From the NCBI RefSeq assembly GCF_038002345.1, contig NZ_JBBOCJ010000001.1, positions 1,364,001 to 1,428,000 of the forward strand: DNA of 64,000 nt, written 5' to 3'. Each line of letters begins with the position of its first letter. The stretch's first letter is position 1. Of this stretch, positions 21,755 through 31,392 are shown piece after piece. The notes below the pieces were generated by a model. It did no database searches. It saw only the letters and a list, made by a program, of their open reading frames with translations, and was not told the DNA's origin. The position numbers and the translations under genes were made by a program. The stretch comes from Paenibacillus sp. FSL M7-0420 (lineage in GTDB: Bacteria > Bacillota > Bacilli > Paenibacillales > Paenibacillaceae).

Positions 21755-22690
21755 TTAATATAATGCGCCATCTTTGAAGTACTTGCGGGTAATGGCATTG
21801 GTACCAAAGACAAGGATAAATCCGATAACGGACTGGAACAGTCCCACGGCCATGGCTTCGGAAGGGTCACCGATCTGGCGCAAGGAACGGAATACATACG
21901 TATCAATAATATCTGTGGTCGAATACAGGGTGCCGTTGTCCCCGATGAGCGCGTAGATCATCCCGAAATCACCGTACATAATTTTGCCGACCGAGAGCAT
22001 TGTCAGAATAATAACCGTTGGCATCATTAGCGGAAGTGTGATCCGAAAGCACATCTGCAGGCGGCCCGCCCCGTCAATTTCTGCTGCTTCATACAACGTC
22101 TCATCGATGCCGGTAATGGTCGCCAGGTAGATGATGGCACTCATGCCGGCGCCCTTCCAGACATGCATGATGGTCAGAATCGCCGGCCAGGACTGGGCTT
22201 CGGTGTACCAGTTCACGGAGGTCATACCGAACTGGTTCAGAATTCTATTGATTACGCCCATATCCATGGAGAAAAGCGCATACAGCACATAGCTGATGAC
22301 GATCCATGAGATGAAATTCGGGAATAACATCAGCGACTGGCTGATCTTCACAAACAGCTTCTTGCGCAGCTCGTTCAGCACCAGTGAAATGGCGAGCGCC
22401 ATCAGCGTGCCGAAAATAATAAACAGTAAATTGAGGTAAATGGTATTAAAGGTAACTGTAAGCGCTTTATTGGAACGGAAGAAAAACTCAAAGTTTTTGA
22501 AGCCCACCCATTCACTATGGAAAATTCCCTTTGTATAATTGAAGCGCTGGAAAGCAATAACCATATAAGGATAGGTCATATAGCCGAAAATAAACGTGTA
22601 TGCCATGGCCGGCAAAACCAACAAATAGGATGTGCCATTCCTGCGGATGTCTGACAGTATGCTGAGTCCTGGACGCCGTTTTTTCTTCAA
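21755..22690 (-). CDS. Carbohydrate ABC transporter permease, LplB/MalF type
   Basis: A 311-residue permease with six predicted spans and an EAA loop (YEAAEIDGAGRLQMCFRITLP). It is the first gene of the minus-strand sugar operon. The start is TTG behind a run of six G residues. It pairs with the LplC-type permease. The divergent regulator at 22917 and a cre-like site in the spacer probably control the operon. Confidence 0.88.
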   Translation of the reverse strand: MKKKRRPGLSILSDIRRNGTSYLLVLPAMAYTFIFGYMTYPYMVIAFQRFNYTKGIFHSEWVGFKNFEFFFRSNKALTVTFNTIYLNLLFIIFGTLMALAISLVLNELRKKLFVKISQSLMLFPNFISWIVISYVLYALFSMDMGVINRILNQFGMTSVNWYTEAQSWPAILTIMHVWKGAGMSAIIYLATITGIDETLYEAAEIDGAGRLQMCFRITLPLMMPTVIILTMLSVGKIMYGDFGMIYALIGDNGTLYSTTDIIDTYVFRSLRQIGDPSEAMAVGLFQSVIGFILVFGTNAITRKYFKDGALY

Positions 22691-22780
22691 TTCCTGTTCC
22701 CCCCCTATTTGTTTGTTATAGATGACGTTGCCTTGATTTCAGCTTAGCTATAGCCGCAGTAAGAGTCTATTTTAAAACCA

Positions 22781-22794
22781 GGTAAACGCTTTCG
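22781..22794. promoter_or_regulatory. cre-like catabolite repression site
   Basis: GGTAAACGCTTTCG (read on the other strand CGAAAGCGTTTACC) matches the CcpA cre consensus with about two mismatches. It lies in the spacer between the sugar operon and its regulator, where glucose repression would act. Confidence 0.45.
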
Positions 22795-22916
22795 AATTCG
22801 CCCACGAGGCTTTCAAAAAAACGGAATGGCTTTCATTTTCCCTTGATTCAGTACCTTTTCAGCCGGAAATGTACTATATTTAGAAATGATACCGAGCAGC
22901 ATGGGGGGAATACAGC

Positions 22917-25241
22917 ATGCGGGCAACCATCAAGCGGCTTGTTCGATACAAGGCCTTTCAAAAACTCACCATTTCATATTTCCTTCTCGTGCTTTTAACC
23001 GTAAGCCTGCTGTCCAGTGTACTCTTCTCCCTGTTCTCCCGAAGCGCCATCAAGGAGATCGAACGCAATTCCCGGGCCATGTTATCCCAGATCACATACG
23101 CTTCGGATGTCGTCTATAATCAGGTCATGACAATCGGAAATACACTGCTGATTCAACCGGAGATCCTGTCCTTTCTGGATGAGACGGTGGAGAACAAGGT
23201 AAGCAATTATCATATTTATCAGCAGATCGAACAAATTGCCAATCTGAACCCGTATATCCACAGTATCGGAATCCACCGGCCTTCTACAGGCACGACAATC
23301 GATACCGCCGGGCTTCCGTTCGACGCATCGCTCACCGCGCTCAGTGCGAAGCAGTACATGGAGTTCAATCCGCGCAGCCTGAAGGTTGCGGGCCGGAATA
23401 ACGGCAGGCCGTTACAGTTCCTGACCTTCTTGCTGTACCCGAACTTCGCATACCAGACCGCAGGCAATCCGCTGATCTATATCAATGTAGAGGAACAGTC
23501 GATTCTGACGACCATCCGCAAGATCGGCAAAGCGGACGCGGCTAATAATGTCTTCGTGATCAATAATGAAGGTAAAGTATTATCTCATACCGATTCCAAT
23601 CTGTTCCTGGATGATTTATCCGGGGATGAGTATGTGCGGACCCTATTAATCGAGAACCAACCGGAGAACAGCTTCACCACAACGATCGGAAACGAAAAGA
23701 ATCTGGTCACTTATGTGAAATCAGAGGGACTGGACTGGTATTTTGTAAGCGTTTCACCGTATTCTGAGCTCATCACTGACATTGACAGGCTACGGAGTAT
23801 TACGCTGCTGGTCACAGCCGGTATTGTACTTGCAGGTTTGTTGATCTCTATCCTGTTGACCTCGAACATGAATAGGCCCTTATCGGCGCTGCTTGAAAAA
23901 GTAATGCCTAACCCGGCTAATCCCGCACGCGGATTGGCGCTTATAGATGAGTACAAGATGATGAACGAGGTGTTCCATTCCTATCATGAACGCGAGAAAT
24001 CGATGCAGTTTGTCATCAGCCGCTCTTCCCGGACCGTCCGTGAGCATTATCTGCATGCCTTGCTGCGTGGTCATTCCCTGGAGGACTCGGCCTCCAGCGA
24101 GATGATTAAGGAGATCGGCGAGGAGGTTGCGGGACCGTTCTTCGGCGTGCTGGTGTTCAAGATCAATGAGTTTGAACCGGTAGGGGAGAGGGGAGAGGGG
24201 AAACAGCAGTCCTTGCTGCGCTTCGCACTAGGGAATATTGCCAAAGAGCTGCTGGAGCATATCGGCCCCTGTGATGTTCTTATTATGGGAGGGAATGAAG
24301 CCGTTGCCATCCTTCAATACACGAAAAATCAGCTCCCGGAGGAGCTGAAGCCTGCCTTGCGTAATGTTCAGAGCTTCCTTAATCGTTACTTCAAGGTGAC
24401 GGTATCTATAGGGATAGGGGATATGGCCTTTGGAAAAGGAAATATTCCGTCCTCGTATACATCAGCCCAGCAGTATGTGAAATACCGCTTAATCTATGGA
24501 AAGGAAGCGATTCTGGATGCAGCAGCGACACGGCACCATGTGTTAACGGCCTTAAGCTATCCCGCCGCCTGCGAGAAGAAGCTGATTGATGCCGTGCAGC
24601 AGTGCAAGACGGAACTCATTGTTAGCGCAATCGGAGAATTTATAGATACCATATCCGGCGGTTCCGTTCATCAGGTCATCACCTTCAGCAGTCAGCTCAT
24701 GTTGTCTTTGCATAAAGCTTTTGACTATTTACAGCATGTGCCGGATTCGAATTTCAATGATTACCTGCAGGCCGTAACCGAGATTGAAGATGCTGAGGAT
24801 CTGACGGAGATCCGTAACCTGTTTGGCCGCTATTGCAGCACAATATGCACTTTAATTGAAGAGAAAAACCACTGGCTGAATGCGCAGAAGCATAATATTC
24901 TCATTGAAAAAGCACAGAATTACATTCATGAGCATTATACCGAGCCTAATGTCTCCCTCGATCTGGTGGCCAAAATCGCCGGACTGTCTCCCAGCTATCT
25001 GGGCAAGCTGTTCAAAGGAGCGACCGGGCAATCCTTCAGTGAATACCTGAACAACACCCGGCTGGACAAAGCGAAGGAGCTGCTTGCTTCCACGCCTGAC
25101 ACGGCGGCTAAGATCAGTGAAGCGGTCGGGATCTACAATATCACTTACTTCTCCACCTTGTTCAAGAAAAAATACGGGCTGACCCCTTCGGCCTTCCGTG
25201 AGCAGGAGGCGATGAAGAGCGCCGCAGGTGATGATGAGTGA
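22917..25241 (+). CDS. Membrane-anchored AraC-family regulator with extracellular sensor
   Basis: A 774-residue one-component regulator. A first membrane span lies near residues 19-40 and a second near 290-310. The roughly 250 residues between them form a Cache-like extracellular sensor. A long cytoplasmic linker follows, and the C-terminal 100 residues hold an AraC helix-turn-helix pair (LVAKIAGLSPSYLGKLFKGATG, then GIYNITYFSTLFKKKYGLTPSAFR). This architecture is common beside LplB/LplC-type importers in Paenibacillus, where it senses a sugar or a cell-wall breakdown product outside the cell and activates the neighbouring operon. The start is fixed by ATGGGGGGAATACAGC upstream. Confidence 0.88.
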   Translation: MRATIKRLVRYKAFQKLTISYFLLVLLTVSLLSSVLFSLFSRSAIKEIERNSRAMLSQITYASDVVYNQVMTIGNTLLIQPEILSFLDETVENKVSNYHIYQQIEQIANLNPYIHSIGIHRPSTGTTIDTAGLPFDASLTALSAKQYMEFNPRSLKVAGRNNGRPLQFLTFLLYPNFAYQTAGNPLIYINVEEQSILTTIRKIGKADAANNVFVINNEGKVLSHTDSNLFLDDLSGDEYVRTLLIENQPENSFTTTIGNEKNLVTYVKSEGLDWYFVSVSPYSELITDIDRLRSITLLVTAGIVLAGLLISILLTSNMNRPLSALLEKVMPNPANPARGLALIDEYKMMNEVFHSYHEREKSMQFVISRSSRTVREHYLHALLRGHSLEDSASSEMIKEIGEEVAGPFFGVLVFKINEFEPVGERGEGKQQSLLRFALGNIAKELLEHIGPCDVLIMGGNEAVAILQYTKNQLPEELKPALRNVQSFLNRYFKVTVSIGIGDMAFGKGNIPSSYTSAQQYVKYRLIYGKEAILDAAATRHHVLTALSYPAACEKKLIDAVQQCKTELIVSAIGEFIDTISGGSVHQVITFSSQLMLSLHKAFDYLQHVPDSNFNDYLQAVTEIEDAEDLTEIRNLFGRYCSTICTLIEEKNHWLNAQKHNILIEKAQNYIHEHYTEPNVSLDLVAKIAGLSPSYLGKLFKGATGQSFSEYLNNTRLDKAKELLASTPDTAAKISEAVGIYNITYFSTLFKKKYGLTPSAFREQEAMKSAAGDDE

Positions 25242-25254
25242 TCATTTCCCGCTT

Positions 25255-25392
25255 AAACAGCGGAGTGGACGGAACGATTGTGGAAAAGCGGCAGCGGTCG
25301 CCTTTATCCCCGGATTTTCACCGCTAAGGAGAATCAATAAAATCTGGGGATAACAGCGATTGGAACAACGGTCCGTTCGCGGAGCGTCCATC
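25255..25392. repeat. Imperfect long inverted repeat in intergenic region
   Basis: The left part holds ACGGAACGATTGT and TTATCCCCGGATTTT. The right part holds, inverted, AAAATCTGGGGATAA and AACAACGGTCCGT. The arms would fold into one large hairpin. It resembles a dispersed intergenic repeat, but only one copy was noticed in this window. Confidence 0.3.
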
Positions 25393-25422
25393 GAAGAGCT
25401 CACGTTGATCCTGCTCCGCAAT

Positions 25423-25471
25423 AAAAAGCTGTCCCTAGCAGCCATTTCATGGCTTTGGGGACAGCTCTTTT
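25423..25471. terminator. Bidirectional terminator
   Basis: AAAAAGCTGTCCC pairs with GGGGACAGCTCTTTT, and the loop contains a second small hairpin. It separates the AraC regulator from the converging ABC-2 permease gene. Confidence 0.7.
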
Positions 25472-25501
25472 CTTCATATGATGTGAGATGATCCGGCCCT
25501 C

Positions 25502-26218
25502 TTAAGGCTGCTCAGCATATCTCCACCAGGCAAAGGTTCCGGCGATTCCGATGATCCCGGTATACGCAACAATGATGATACTGCTTAGCTGCAGCGAACC
25601 GGTGCTCTGAAATACCGACGGGATGGTCCATGGGAAGTAGGGAGCAAATCCGAAGGAGGAGAGCACATTGGACAGAATGACGATGATCAGGATGAGTCCC
25701 AGGGGTGCCAGATAGCCTTTGGTTACATTAGCCAAAAGAATGCTTGGCGCAGTTACAAAAATGTACAACAGCGAGGTGACCAGGAACTTAAGGAACAAGC
25801 TCCAAATGAAAGCGGCGGACCCGCCTTCTACGCCCAGGATGGCCCCTACGGCAAAACCTACAGCAAACATATAAACGGAAAGCAACAGGCACCATGCCAA
25901 AATGACCAGGAATTTGGACAATACAATTTTCGCCCGGGAAATGGGCTTGGCCAGTAAATCCTTGATCGTCCGATCCGAAAACTCCCGCCCGAATACCCAT
26001 GCTGCAACAAAGGTGTATCCGATCAGTCCCAGCGGGGCAAGCGTCTCCAGCAATCCGGTTAAATACGCTTCCCAGGTAACACCGCCAGCGGCACTGGATA
26101 ATACATTTCCGACGCCCATCATGATGGGCCCGAAGCCCAGAACCAGAAACATGATCCAGAACACATTCGAGCGGATAATCTTGCGGAGCTCACAATGTAA
26201 CACCGATAGAATATTCAT
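25502..26218 (-). CDS. ABC-2 type transporter permease
   Basis: A 238-residue membrane protein with six predicted spans, of the ABC-2 family (FGREFSDRTIKDLLAKPISRAKIVLSK is the usual cytoplasmic loop). Its start overlaps the stop of the ATPase gene by one base, so the pair is translationally coupled. With the upstream ATPase, kinase and response regulator it resembles BcrAB-type systems that protect against peptide antibiotics or handle envelope stress. The exported compound is unknown. Confidence 0.8.
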   Translation of the reverse strand: MNILSVLHCELRKIIRSNVFWIMFLVLGFGPIMMGVGNVLSSAAGGVTWEAYLTGLLETLAPLGLIGYTFVAAWVFGREFSDRTIKDLLAKPISRAKIVLSKFLVILAWCLLLSVYMFAVGFAVGAILGVEGGSAAFIWSLFLKFLVTSLLYIFVTAPSILLANVTKGYLAPLGLILIIVILSNVLSSFGFAPYFPWTIPSVFQSTGSLQLSSIIIVAYTGIIGIAGTFAWWRYAEQP

Positions 26219-27168
26219 TATTTAATCCCCCTGTTAACCCCGATAGTGCGGAGAAAATAGCCTTCCAGATCCTCTGTAACTACCCGGAGCGATGTGGGCG
26301 GCTGATTGGATTGAACCAGCAGTTCGGCCAGCCGTTCAGGATGATCTGCCGCATGTTCATTGGTGAGTCTGATATAGCCGTCCGAGGTATCCTCGAAGGC
26401 ATAGCCATGCTCCTCCAGCACCTTCTTTAAGGCAGGCTTGTTCCGGCCGTTAACGACCAGGCTTTTCTCTAAGGACTGCTCCAGCTTGTCCATTGCGACT
26501 TCTTGCACCAGCTGACCGCCGTGGATAATTCCAATCCGTGTGGACACCTTCGAGAGCTCCTCTAACAGATGGCTGGATATGAACACCGTGATGCCGAAAT
26601 TGTGCGCCAGATTATATAACATATTTCGTATCTCAGCTACGCCTGCTGGATCAAGGCCGTTGATCGGCTCGTCCAGGATCAGAATTTCCGGGTTGTGAAT
26701 CATCGCTTTGGCCAGTCCCAGGCGCTGTTTGTTCCCGAGTGAGAGATGTTTTGCTTTTTTCTTTTGGTGCGGCGCAAGCCCCAGCTTGTAGATTACCTGA
26801 GATACGGCATCCTTGTCCGGCATCCCTTGCATGCGTCTTGCGATCTCAAGATTCTCTGCTACAGTCAGATCCGGATAAAAGGTAGCCTCTTCTAAATATC
26901 CGACGTTGCTCCATAACTTAGAATTTCCGGCGTCAACCTTCTCACCTAACATATAGAGCTTGCCGGAGGTAGGCTTCAACATGGCCAGCAGCATCTTGAT
27001 CGTCGTTGTTTTCCCGGCGCCGTTCAGTCCCAGGAATCCGTAGATCTCGCCCCGGCTGACCTCCAGCGAAAGATTGTTTAATACGGAATAGTCGCCAAAC
27101 CTTTTGTGCACTCCGTCAATTTGGATGGCGGGCGTGCTGCCGATTCTTTTCTTGGATAAAATACTCAT
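26218..27168 (-). CDS. ABC transporter ATP-binding protein, BcrA type
   Basis: A 316-residue ATPase with Walker A (GLNGAGKTT), a Q-loop region, the signature LSLGNKQRLGLAKA, Walker B (ILILDEPINGLDP) and the switch His in FISSH. The roughly 90-residue C-terminal extension is typical of BcrA-like drug or lantibiotic exporters. It partners the permease that follows and is controlled, by context, by the two-component system just upstream. Confidence 0.88.
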   Translation of the reverse strand: MSILSKKRIGSTPAIQIDGVHKRFGDYSVLNNLSLEVSRGEIYGFLGLNGAGKTTTIKMLLAMLKPTSGKLYMLGEKVDAGNSKLWSNVGYLEEATFYPDLTVAENLEIARRMQGMPDKDAVSQVIYKLGLAPHQKKKAKHLSLGNKQRLGLAKAMIHNPEILILDEPINGLDPAGVAEIRNMLYNLAHNFGITVFISSHLLEELSKVSTRIGIIHGGQLVQEVAMDKLEQSLEKSLVVNGRNKPALKKVLEEHGYAFEDTSDGYIRLTNEHAADHPERLAELLVQSNQPPTSLRVVTEDLEGYFLRTIGVNRGIK

Positions 27169-27288
27169 TCTTCAGACCTCCTACTTGTAAAGCCAGTGTT
27201 TGTTGTGTTCTGCTGTAACCTATTGTCACATCCAAACATGAAGCTTTATTAAAAGAAAAATAAAGAGATCTGAAGAAAATATAAAAAA

Positions 27289-28332
27289 CTATAAAGGCAG
27301 GCTGAATCTGATCCCGAGACCGCCATATTCGGAGGAGAAGGCCGTAATCTCGCCCCCGTGATGCTCAATAATCGATTTACAGCTGGCCAGTCCCAGTCCA
27401 AGCCCGCCCTTGCGGATCTGCCGCGACGGGTCCACCGTGAAGAATTTGAGGAACAGCGAAGACATATCCTTATCCGGCACGCCAATGCCATTATCCTCTA
27501 TTTGAAAATAGGCATGATGCTCCCGCAGATATCCGGTCATATAGACCTTCAGCTTAGGCTTCCCTCCATATCTTACGGCGTTGCTGAAGAGGTTGCCGAA
27601 CACCCGGCGGAGCATCGGTTCATTGACCATAAGCCTTATACTGTCGGTGAAGTCATGGCGGCAGGTTAGTTCGATATCCAGTCCAGCAAGCTCGTACTCA
27701 TATTCAAAAGCGATGTCTGCAAACAGTTCTGTCGCCTTAACAGGTGTAGCGGTCATGGATTCAAGCTCCAGTTTTTCTTTGGTGAAGCGGGAGAAATCAT
27801 TGAGCAGTTCGACCATAAAGGCTGACTTCCGCTGAATCAATTCATAAAATTCCTGCTTTTCAGCATCAGGTAAGTCCCCATGTGTAGCCAGAAGTTCGGT
27901 GAAGCCGTTAATCGAGGTCAGGGGTGTCTTCAAATCGTGGGCGATGGCGGCAATCATATCGGTCTGTTCTCTGTGGGCAAGCTGAAGCCGATGCTCCATT
28001 TTATTAAAGTGCTTATACAGCTCTCCGATCTCGTCCTTACGCTTCAAAGCCAGCGGAGGCAGGGGATGGACGACGTTGACTTCCTCCAGCCGGGCATTCA
28101 GACGCCGGATAGGCTTCTCAATATAATAATGAATATAGATGATCAGAATAGAAAATATGCAGCCGGCGATGACGAAGATGGGCAGCAGTAATACTACATA
28201 TGGTGAGTCCAGCAAAGTGGTACGTATGGGGGAATATACGGCGAAGACAAACTTCAAGTACAAACCAATAGAGAACATCAGAATCAGCAGCATCAGCAGG
28301 AATAACAGGGGAAGCTTTATTTTCAGTTTCAT
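27289..28332 (-). CDS. Sensor histidine kinase
   Basis: A 347-residue membrane kinase. Two spans (about residues 5-27 and 43-66) flank a very short extracytoplasmic loop. A HAMP-like linker follows, then the H-box AIAHDLKTPLTSINGF and the ATPase boxes DNGIGVPD and GGLGLGLASCK. The short loop suggests intramembrane sensing through a partner such as the ABC transporter. It begins one base after the response regulator ends. Confidence 0.88.
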   Translation of the reverse strand: MKLKIKLPLLFLLMLLILMFSIGLYLKFVFAVYSPIRTTLLDSPYVVLLLPIFVIAGCIFSILIIYIHYYIEKPIRRLNARLEEVNVVHPLPPLALKRKDEIGELYKHFNKMEHRLQLAHREQTDMIAAIAHDLKTPLTSINGFTELLATHGDLPDAEKQEFYELIQRKSAFMVELLNDFSRFTKEKLELESMTATPVKATELFADIAFEYEYELAGLDIELTCRHDFTDSIRLMVNEPMLRRVFGNLFSNAVRYGGKPKLKVYMTGYLREHHAYFQIEDNGIGVPDKDMSSLFLKFFTVDPSRQIRKGGLGLGLASCKSIIEHHGGEITAFSSEYGGLGIRFSLPL

Positions 28333-28333
28333 C

Positions 28334-29029
28334 CTATTGCTCTCTTTCTGTGTATTTATAGCCTATGCCCCAGATGGTTTTAATGAAGTTATGCTCAAAA
28401 CCCAGCTTCTTGCGGATATTTTTGATATGAACCGTTACGGTATTGATCTCTCCGTATTCGTCTCCCCACACGTTCTCATAGATCTGCTCCCGGCTGAGTA
28501 CCTGGTTGGGGTGACGCATCAGGACAGACAGAATTTGAAATTCCTTCGCGGATAAGTCGAGCTTCCGGCTATAGAGGAAGGCTTCATACGTTTTATCATT
28601 CAAAAGGAGCGGAGCATCGGCCTTTTCTTTAGCGGGACTAAGCTCGCCCCACTCTTTGTGCAGCCTGTCCACCTTGCGGAAATGAGCCTTGATTCGGGAA
28701 GCCAGCTCCTGAATACTGAATGGCTTGGTCATGTAATCGTCTGCGCCGATTTCCAGACCGACAATTTTATCAATGTCCTGATCCCGCGCACTTAATAACA
28801 GAATCGGAACATTATAAGACGACCGGATCGTTCGGCAGACATCCAGTCCGCTCATATCAGGCATGACGATATCGAGAACAATGAAATCAATAGGGTGATC
28901 CTCCACGGCAGTTAAAGCTTCCCGCCCGGAGCTTGCCGTGATTACGGCAAATTGCTCGTATCTTAGCGTCTTGCTGATGAGCTTCACGATTTCTTGTTCA
29001 TCGTCTACCACTAGTATTGTTTTTGACAT
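28334..29029 (-). CDS. OmpR-family response regulator
   Basis: A 231-residue regulator. The receiver domain has the acidic VVDDEQ pocket, the phosphoacceptor in FIVLDIVMPD and the KPF lysine. The C-terminal winged helix ends in TVTVHIKNIRKKLG and TIWGIGYKY. It leads the minus-strand operon with the kinase and the ABC transporter and probably activates the transporter genes. Confidence 0.9.
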   Translation of the reverse strand: MSKTILVVDDEQEIVKLISKTLRYEQFAVITASSGREALTAVEDHPIDFIVLDIVMPDMSGLDVCRTIRSSYNVPILLLSARDQDIDKIVGLEIGADDYMTKPFSIQELASRIKAHFRKVDRLHKEWGELSPAKEKADAPLLLNDKTYEAFLYSRKLDLSAKEFQILSVLMRHPNQVLSREQIYENVWGDEYGEINTVTVHIKNIRKKLGFEHNFIKTIWGIGYKYTEREQ

Positions 29030-29066
29030 TTGACTACCTCCCGGGCACTAACCGTTCTGAGGTTAA

Positions 29067-29758
29067 TCATAATTGCTGGATAGTGTTGTTGCAATCCTCA
29101 GCAGGTCTCTTAATTGGAGAGATTAGGTCCGGTGTATGTTCATAAATAATAGTCTTTCCTGTTAAGGCAATATCATCATTTGCGCCGGGTAATTCCCAGT
29201 CAGGGAAAGAAACCTTAACTTCCATTGTTGTCTCGTTATCTTGAATAAAAACAATGTTCTCAGAAAATGTCCCCCACTCTGAACATCCGAGGAAGGAGAG
29301 AGAAGAAAGTGATGAAAAATGAGGGAGAGAGATTTGCTGACCTAGACAAGAAATATGATCATCTAATTCTTTGTGTAAAGATGGAATATTATATTTCTCG
29401 TTGATTGTATTAGGAAAATAATCATTTAGATTAGGTACCATTATTTCCGGATAAGAAATGGGTGAAATTTAATTTATTATTATTAGAACTGTACATAGGA
29501 TCAATACAGATCAAAGTTCGATCTTCTTCCGAATAGCCAATGACCAGTATGAAATGACCACGGTCCTCTTTTTGATAGCCGTCAACCCATGGAATCCAAA
29601 ATGTACTCATATAAATACCAACCGGGTAATTCTAGCCCCCAAGCGCTGGTGTACATTAGTTCATAGTCTCTCCCCCAAAACGAAGAAACACTCACTATTA
29701 GGTCTTGTGTACATGTTTTCTTAGGATCATAAACAGGCATTATTTCAAGTAACATAAA
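29067..29758 (-). pseudogene. Broken C39/BtrH-like protein
   Basis: From an ATG at 29756-29758 the minus strand reads MLLEIMPVYDPKKTCTQDLI, then a tryptophan-rich stretch. That opening fits the N-terminus of C39/BtrH-like proteins, including the candidate catalytic Cys. The frame ends early. A neighbouring frame continues with GHFILVIGYSEEDRTLICID, the usual His plus GY strand, and stops. A third frame (29067-29441) gives 124 further residues. At least two frameshifts make it nonfunctional. It is the fourth member of this family in the window and is next to the intact gene at 30066. Confidence 0.55.
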
Positions 29759-29914
29759 TTACCCCTTTCATTTAAAATGGGTAGAGAATTAAGAGAAATA
29801 CATAAAATGTGAAGTAAAACGTTAATTTATTTATTGAGAATATAATTTTATGTATGTGACTGAAGTGAACTTAATCACTATTAGATTCATTATTAGGGAT
29901 TTTATTACAATCCG

Positions 29915-29953
29915 GTTACGATGATTGCGCTTTCTAAAAATTAAACTTATACT
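29915..29953 (+). promoter_or_regulatory. Sigma-A-type promoter of the BtrH-like gene
   Basis: TTGCGC (29925-29930), a 17-base spacer and TATACT (29948-29953) precede the start at 30066. The 16 bases ending in the -35 box, GTTACGATGATTGCGC, recur with small changes ahead of cluster A at 31259. Confidence 0.55.
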
Positions 29954-30065
29954 TTCTTAAAGCCTGTGCCAAAGAGGTGAACTTAAAGCGAATTCTCAAT
30001 GTTATGCGAATTGAAATTTCAGTATGAAGTCGATTACTTAACAGATTAAGATGGAGGTGTTATTT

Positions 30066-31046
30066 ATGAATGTATACACATTGCCTGTATGCATACCGCA
30101 GGTTTATGGATTTCTACATCATGCACATAAGCTCTCTATAGTGCTGGAGAATGAAAAGAACTTACCTTGGTTTTATAGCAATTATCTCCAGTTATACACA
30201 GCCGAATACTCAAATGAATTTAAACTGGACTTTTACTCTTTTGATGGGAAATATCCCCGTCATCCCGGAATCAATGAGAACTGGTACGAAAAGGAATTTT
30301 TTTTAGACATGCATTTTAATATAGTTCCATTTATTATAAATTGTATAAAAAATGGACGTTATGTTGAAATTTTAATGGATGAATACTATTTGTCCTGCAA
30401 ACCATCCTATCAAATTTCTCATTTCACACATCAGAGTTTAATTTATGGATTTGATAAAGAAGAAGAATGTTTTTTAATTCTGGGTTTTAATCGTTCGGGG
30501 AATTTTAGCAGAATTCAGGCGTCCTTTGAAGAGATTGAAAAGGCATTTCACAATTCCAGTATAGGTGGAGTTGGTTTTTTTGACTGTACTACTTCACTTG
30601 ATTATTCCAATTCTGATCCTTCACTTAATCTTGCAGTCATAAAAACTTATATAAGCGACTTTATTCATTCTACTAATTCTTTTTTAACATACAATCCCCC
30701 AGGGGCTACTTATGGATTAGGTATATACAAAGAATTATGCAACCGATTAACTCTAGTAGAATCCTTCAGAGAAGATATCAGACCGATACATATTATACTC
30801 GAACATAAAAGTTGTATGGTTAACAGATTGCGTTATCTGCAAAAAGAAGGGATTTTTACTGATGCTTCTTATTTAATTGATGGATTTTCCGGTCTTGTTA
30901 AGGATGTAAGTAGAATAAAACAAGTACAACTAAAATATGTTTTATCAAAAAAACAACAGTTGATAAATTATGTAATACAAGAAATCCTTACTATTATGGA
31001 GCGGGAAGAGGAGCTTTTGCATAACTTTTTAAAGAAATTGGATTAG
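30066..31046 (+). CDS. BtrH-like (C39/papain-fold) acyltransferase homologue
   Basis: A 326-residue protein, counted from ATG 30066 behind GGAGGTG. It is a paralogue of the proteins at 4917-5954 and 40911-41978. Residues near the start (NLPWFYSNYLQL) match the minus-strand copy (WFYSNYIQL). The centre has LMDEYYLSC, then HFTHQSLIYGFD with the conserved His, and the C-terminal third is helical. By pattern it belongs to the BtrH_N group of carrier-protein-dependent acyltransferases. It has its own promoter of the same type as cluster A, so it is probably co-regulated with it. I cannot assign its acyl donor or acceptor. Confidence 0.45.
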   Translation: MNVYTLPVCIPQVYGFLHHAHKLSIVLENEKNLPWFYSNYLQLYTAEYSNEFKLDFYSFDGKYPRHPGINENWYEKEFFLDMHFNIVPFIINCIKNGRYVEILMDEYYLSCKPSYQISHFTHQSLIYGFDKEEECFLILGFNRSGNFSRIQASFEEIEKAFHNSSIGGVGFFDCTTSLDYSNSDPSLNLAVIKTYISDFIHSTNSFLTYNPPGATYGLGIYKELCNRLTLVESFREDIRPIHIILEHKSCMVNRLRYLQKEGIFTDASYLIDGFSGLVKDVSRIKQVQLKYVLSKKQQLINYVIQEILTIMEREEELLHNFLKKLD

Positions 31047-31258
31047 TTGCCCTCCAGACAACCTAGCTCTTATTTTGCTCACATCCTGCGCTTTTTTGTT
31101 AAAGCTATCTATTTCGGCGTAAACTGTCGGGATAGATTTTTTTTGATTTAAATTTAAAAAGGAAAAAAGACACTATCGTAAAATATACCATGGTCTTATG
31201 TGATTATACATGATGGTCATCACAATTTTTTATATTATTAGGATAAATTATCAATTAT

Positions 31259-31297
31259 GTTACAATGGTTGTGCTTTCATGAATTCGAACGTATACT
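31259..31297 (+). promoter_or_regulatory. Promoter of biosynthetic cluster A
   Basis: TTGTGC (31269-31274), a 17-base spacer and TATACT (31292-31297) lie about 100 bases before the acyltransferase start. The upstream sequence GTTACAATGGTTGTGC and TATTAGG at 31236 copy the promoter region of the BtrH-like gene at 30066. The rest of 31047-31380 holds no gene; an exact 14-base element shared with cluster B lies at 31322-31335. Confidence 0.55.
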
Positions 31298-31392
31298 TTC
31301 ATTATTGTACGAAAATAGGTATTTTATAGAAAAATATATAAAATATTTGGTTGTGATACTATTTTTGATGATCTAAGGGAGTGCGAAGAAAA

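Noticed and set aside
25502..29029. Two-component system and ABC transporter as part of cluster A
   Set aside because: They are on the opposite strand, separated by a pseudogene, and look like an ordinary envelope-stress or peptide-resistance operon.
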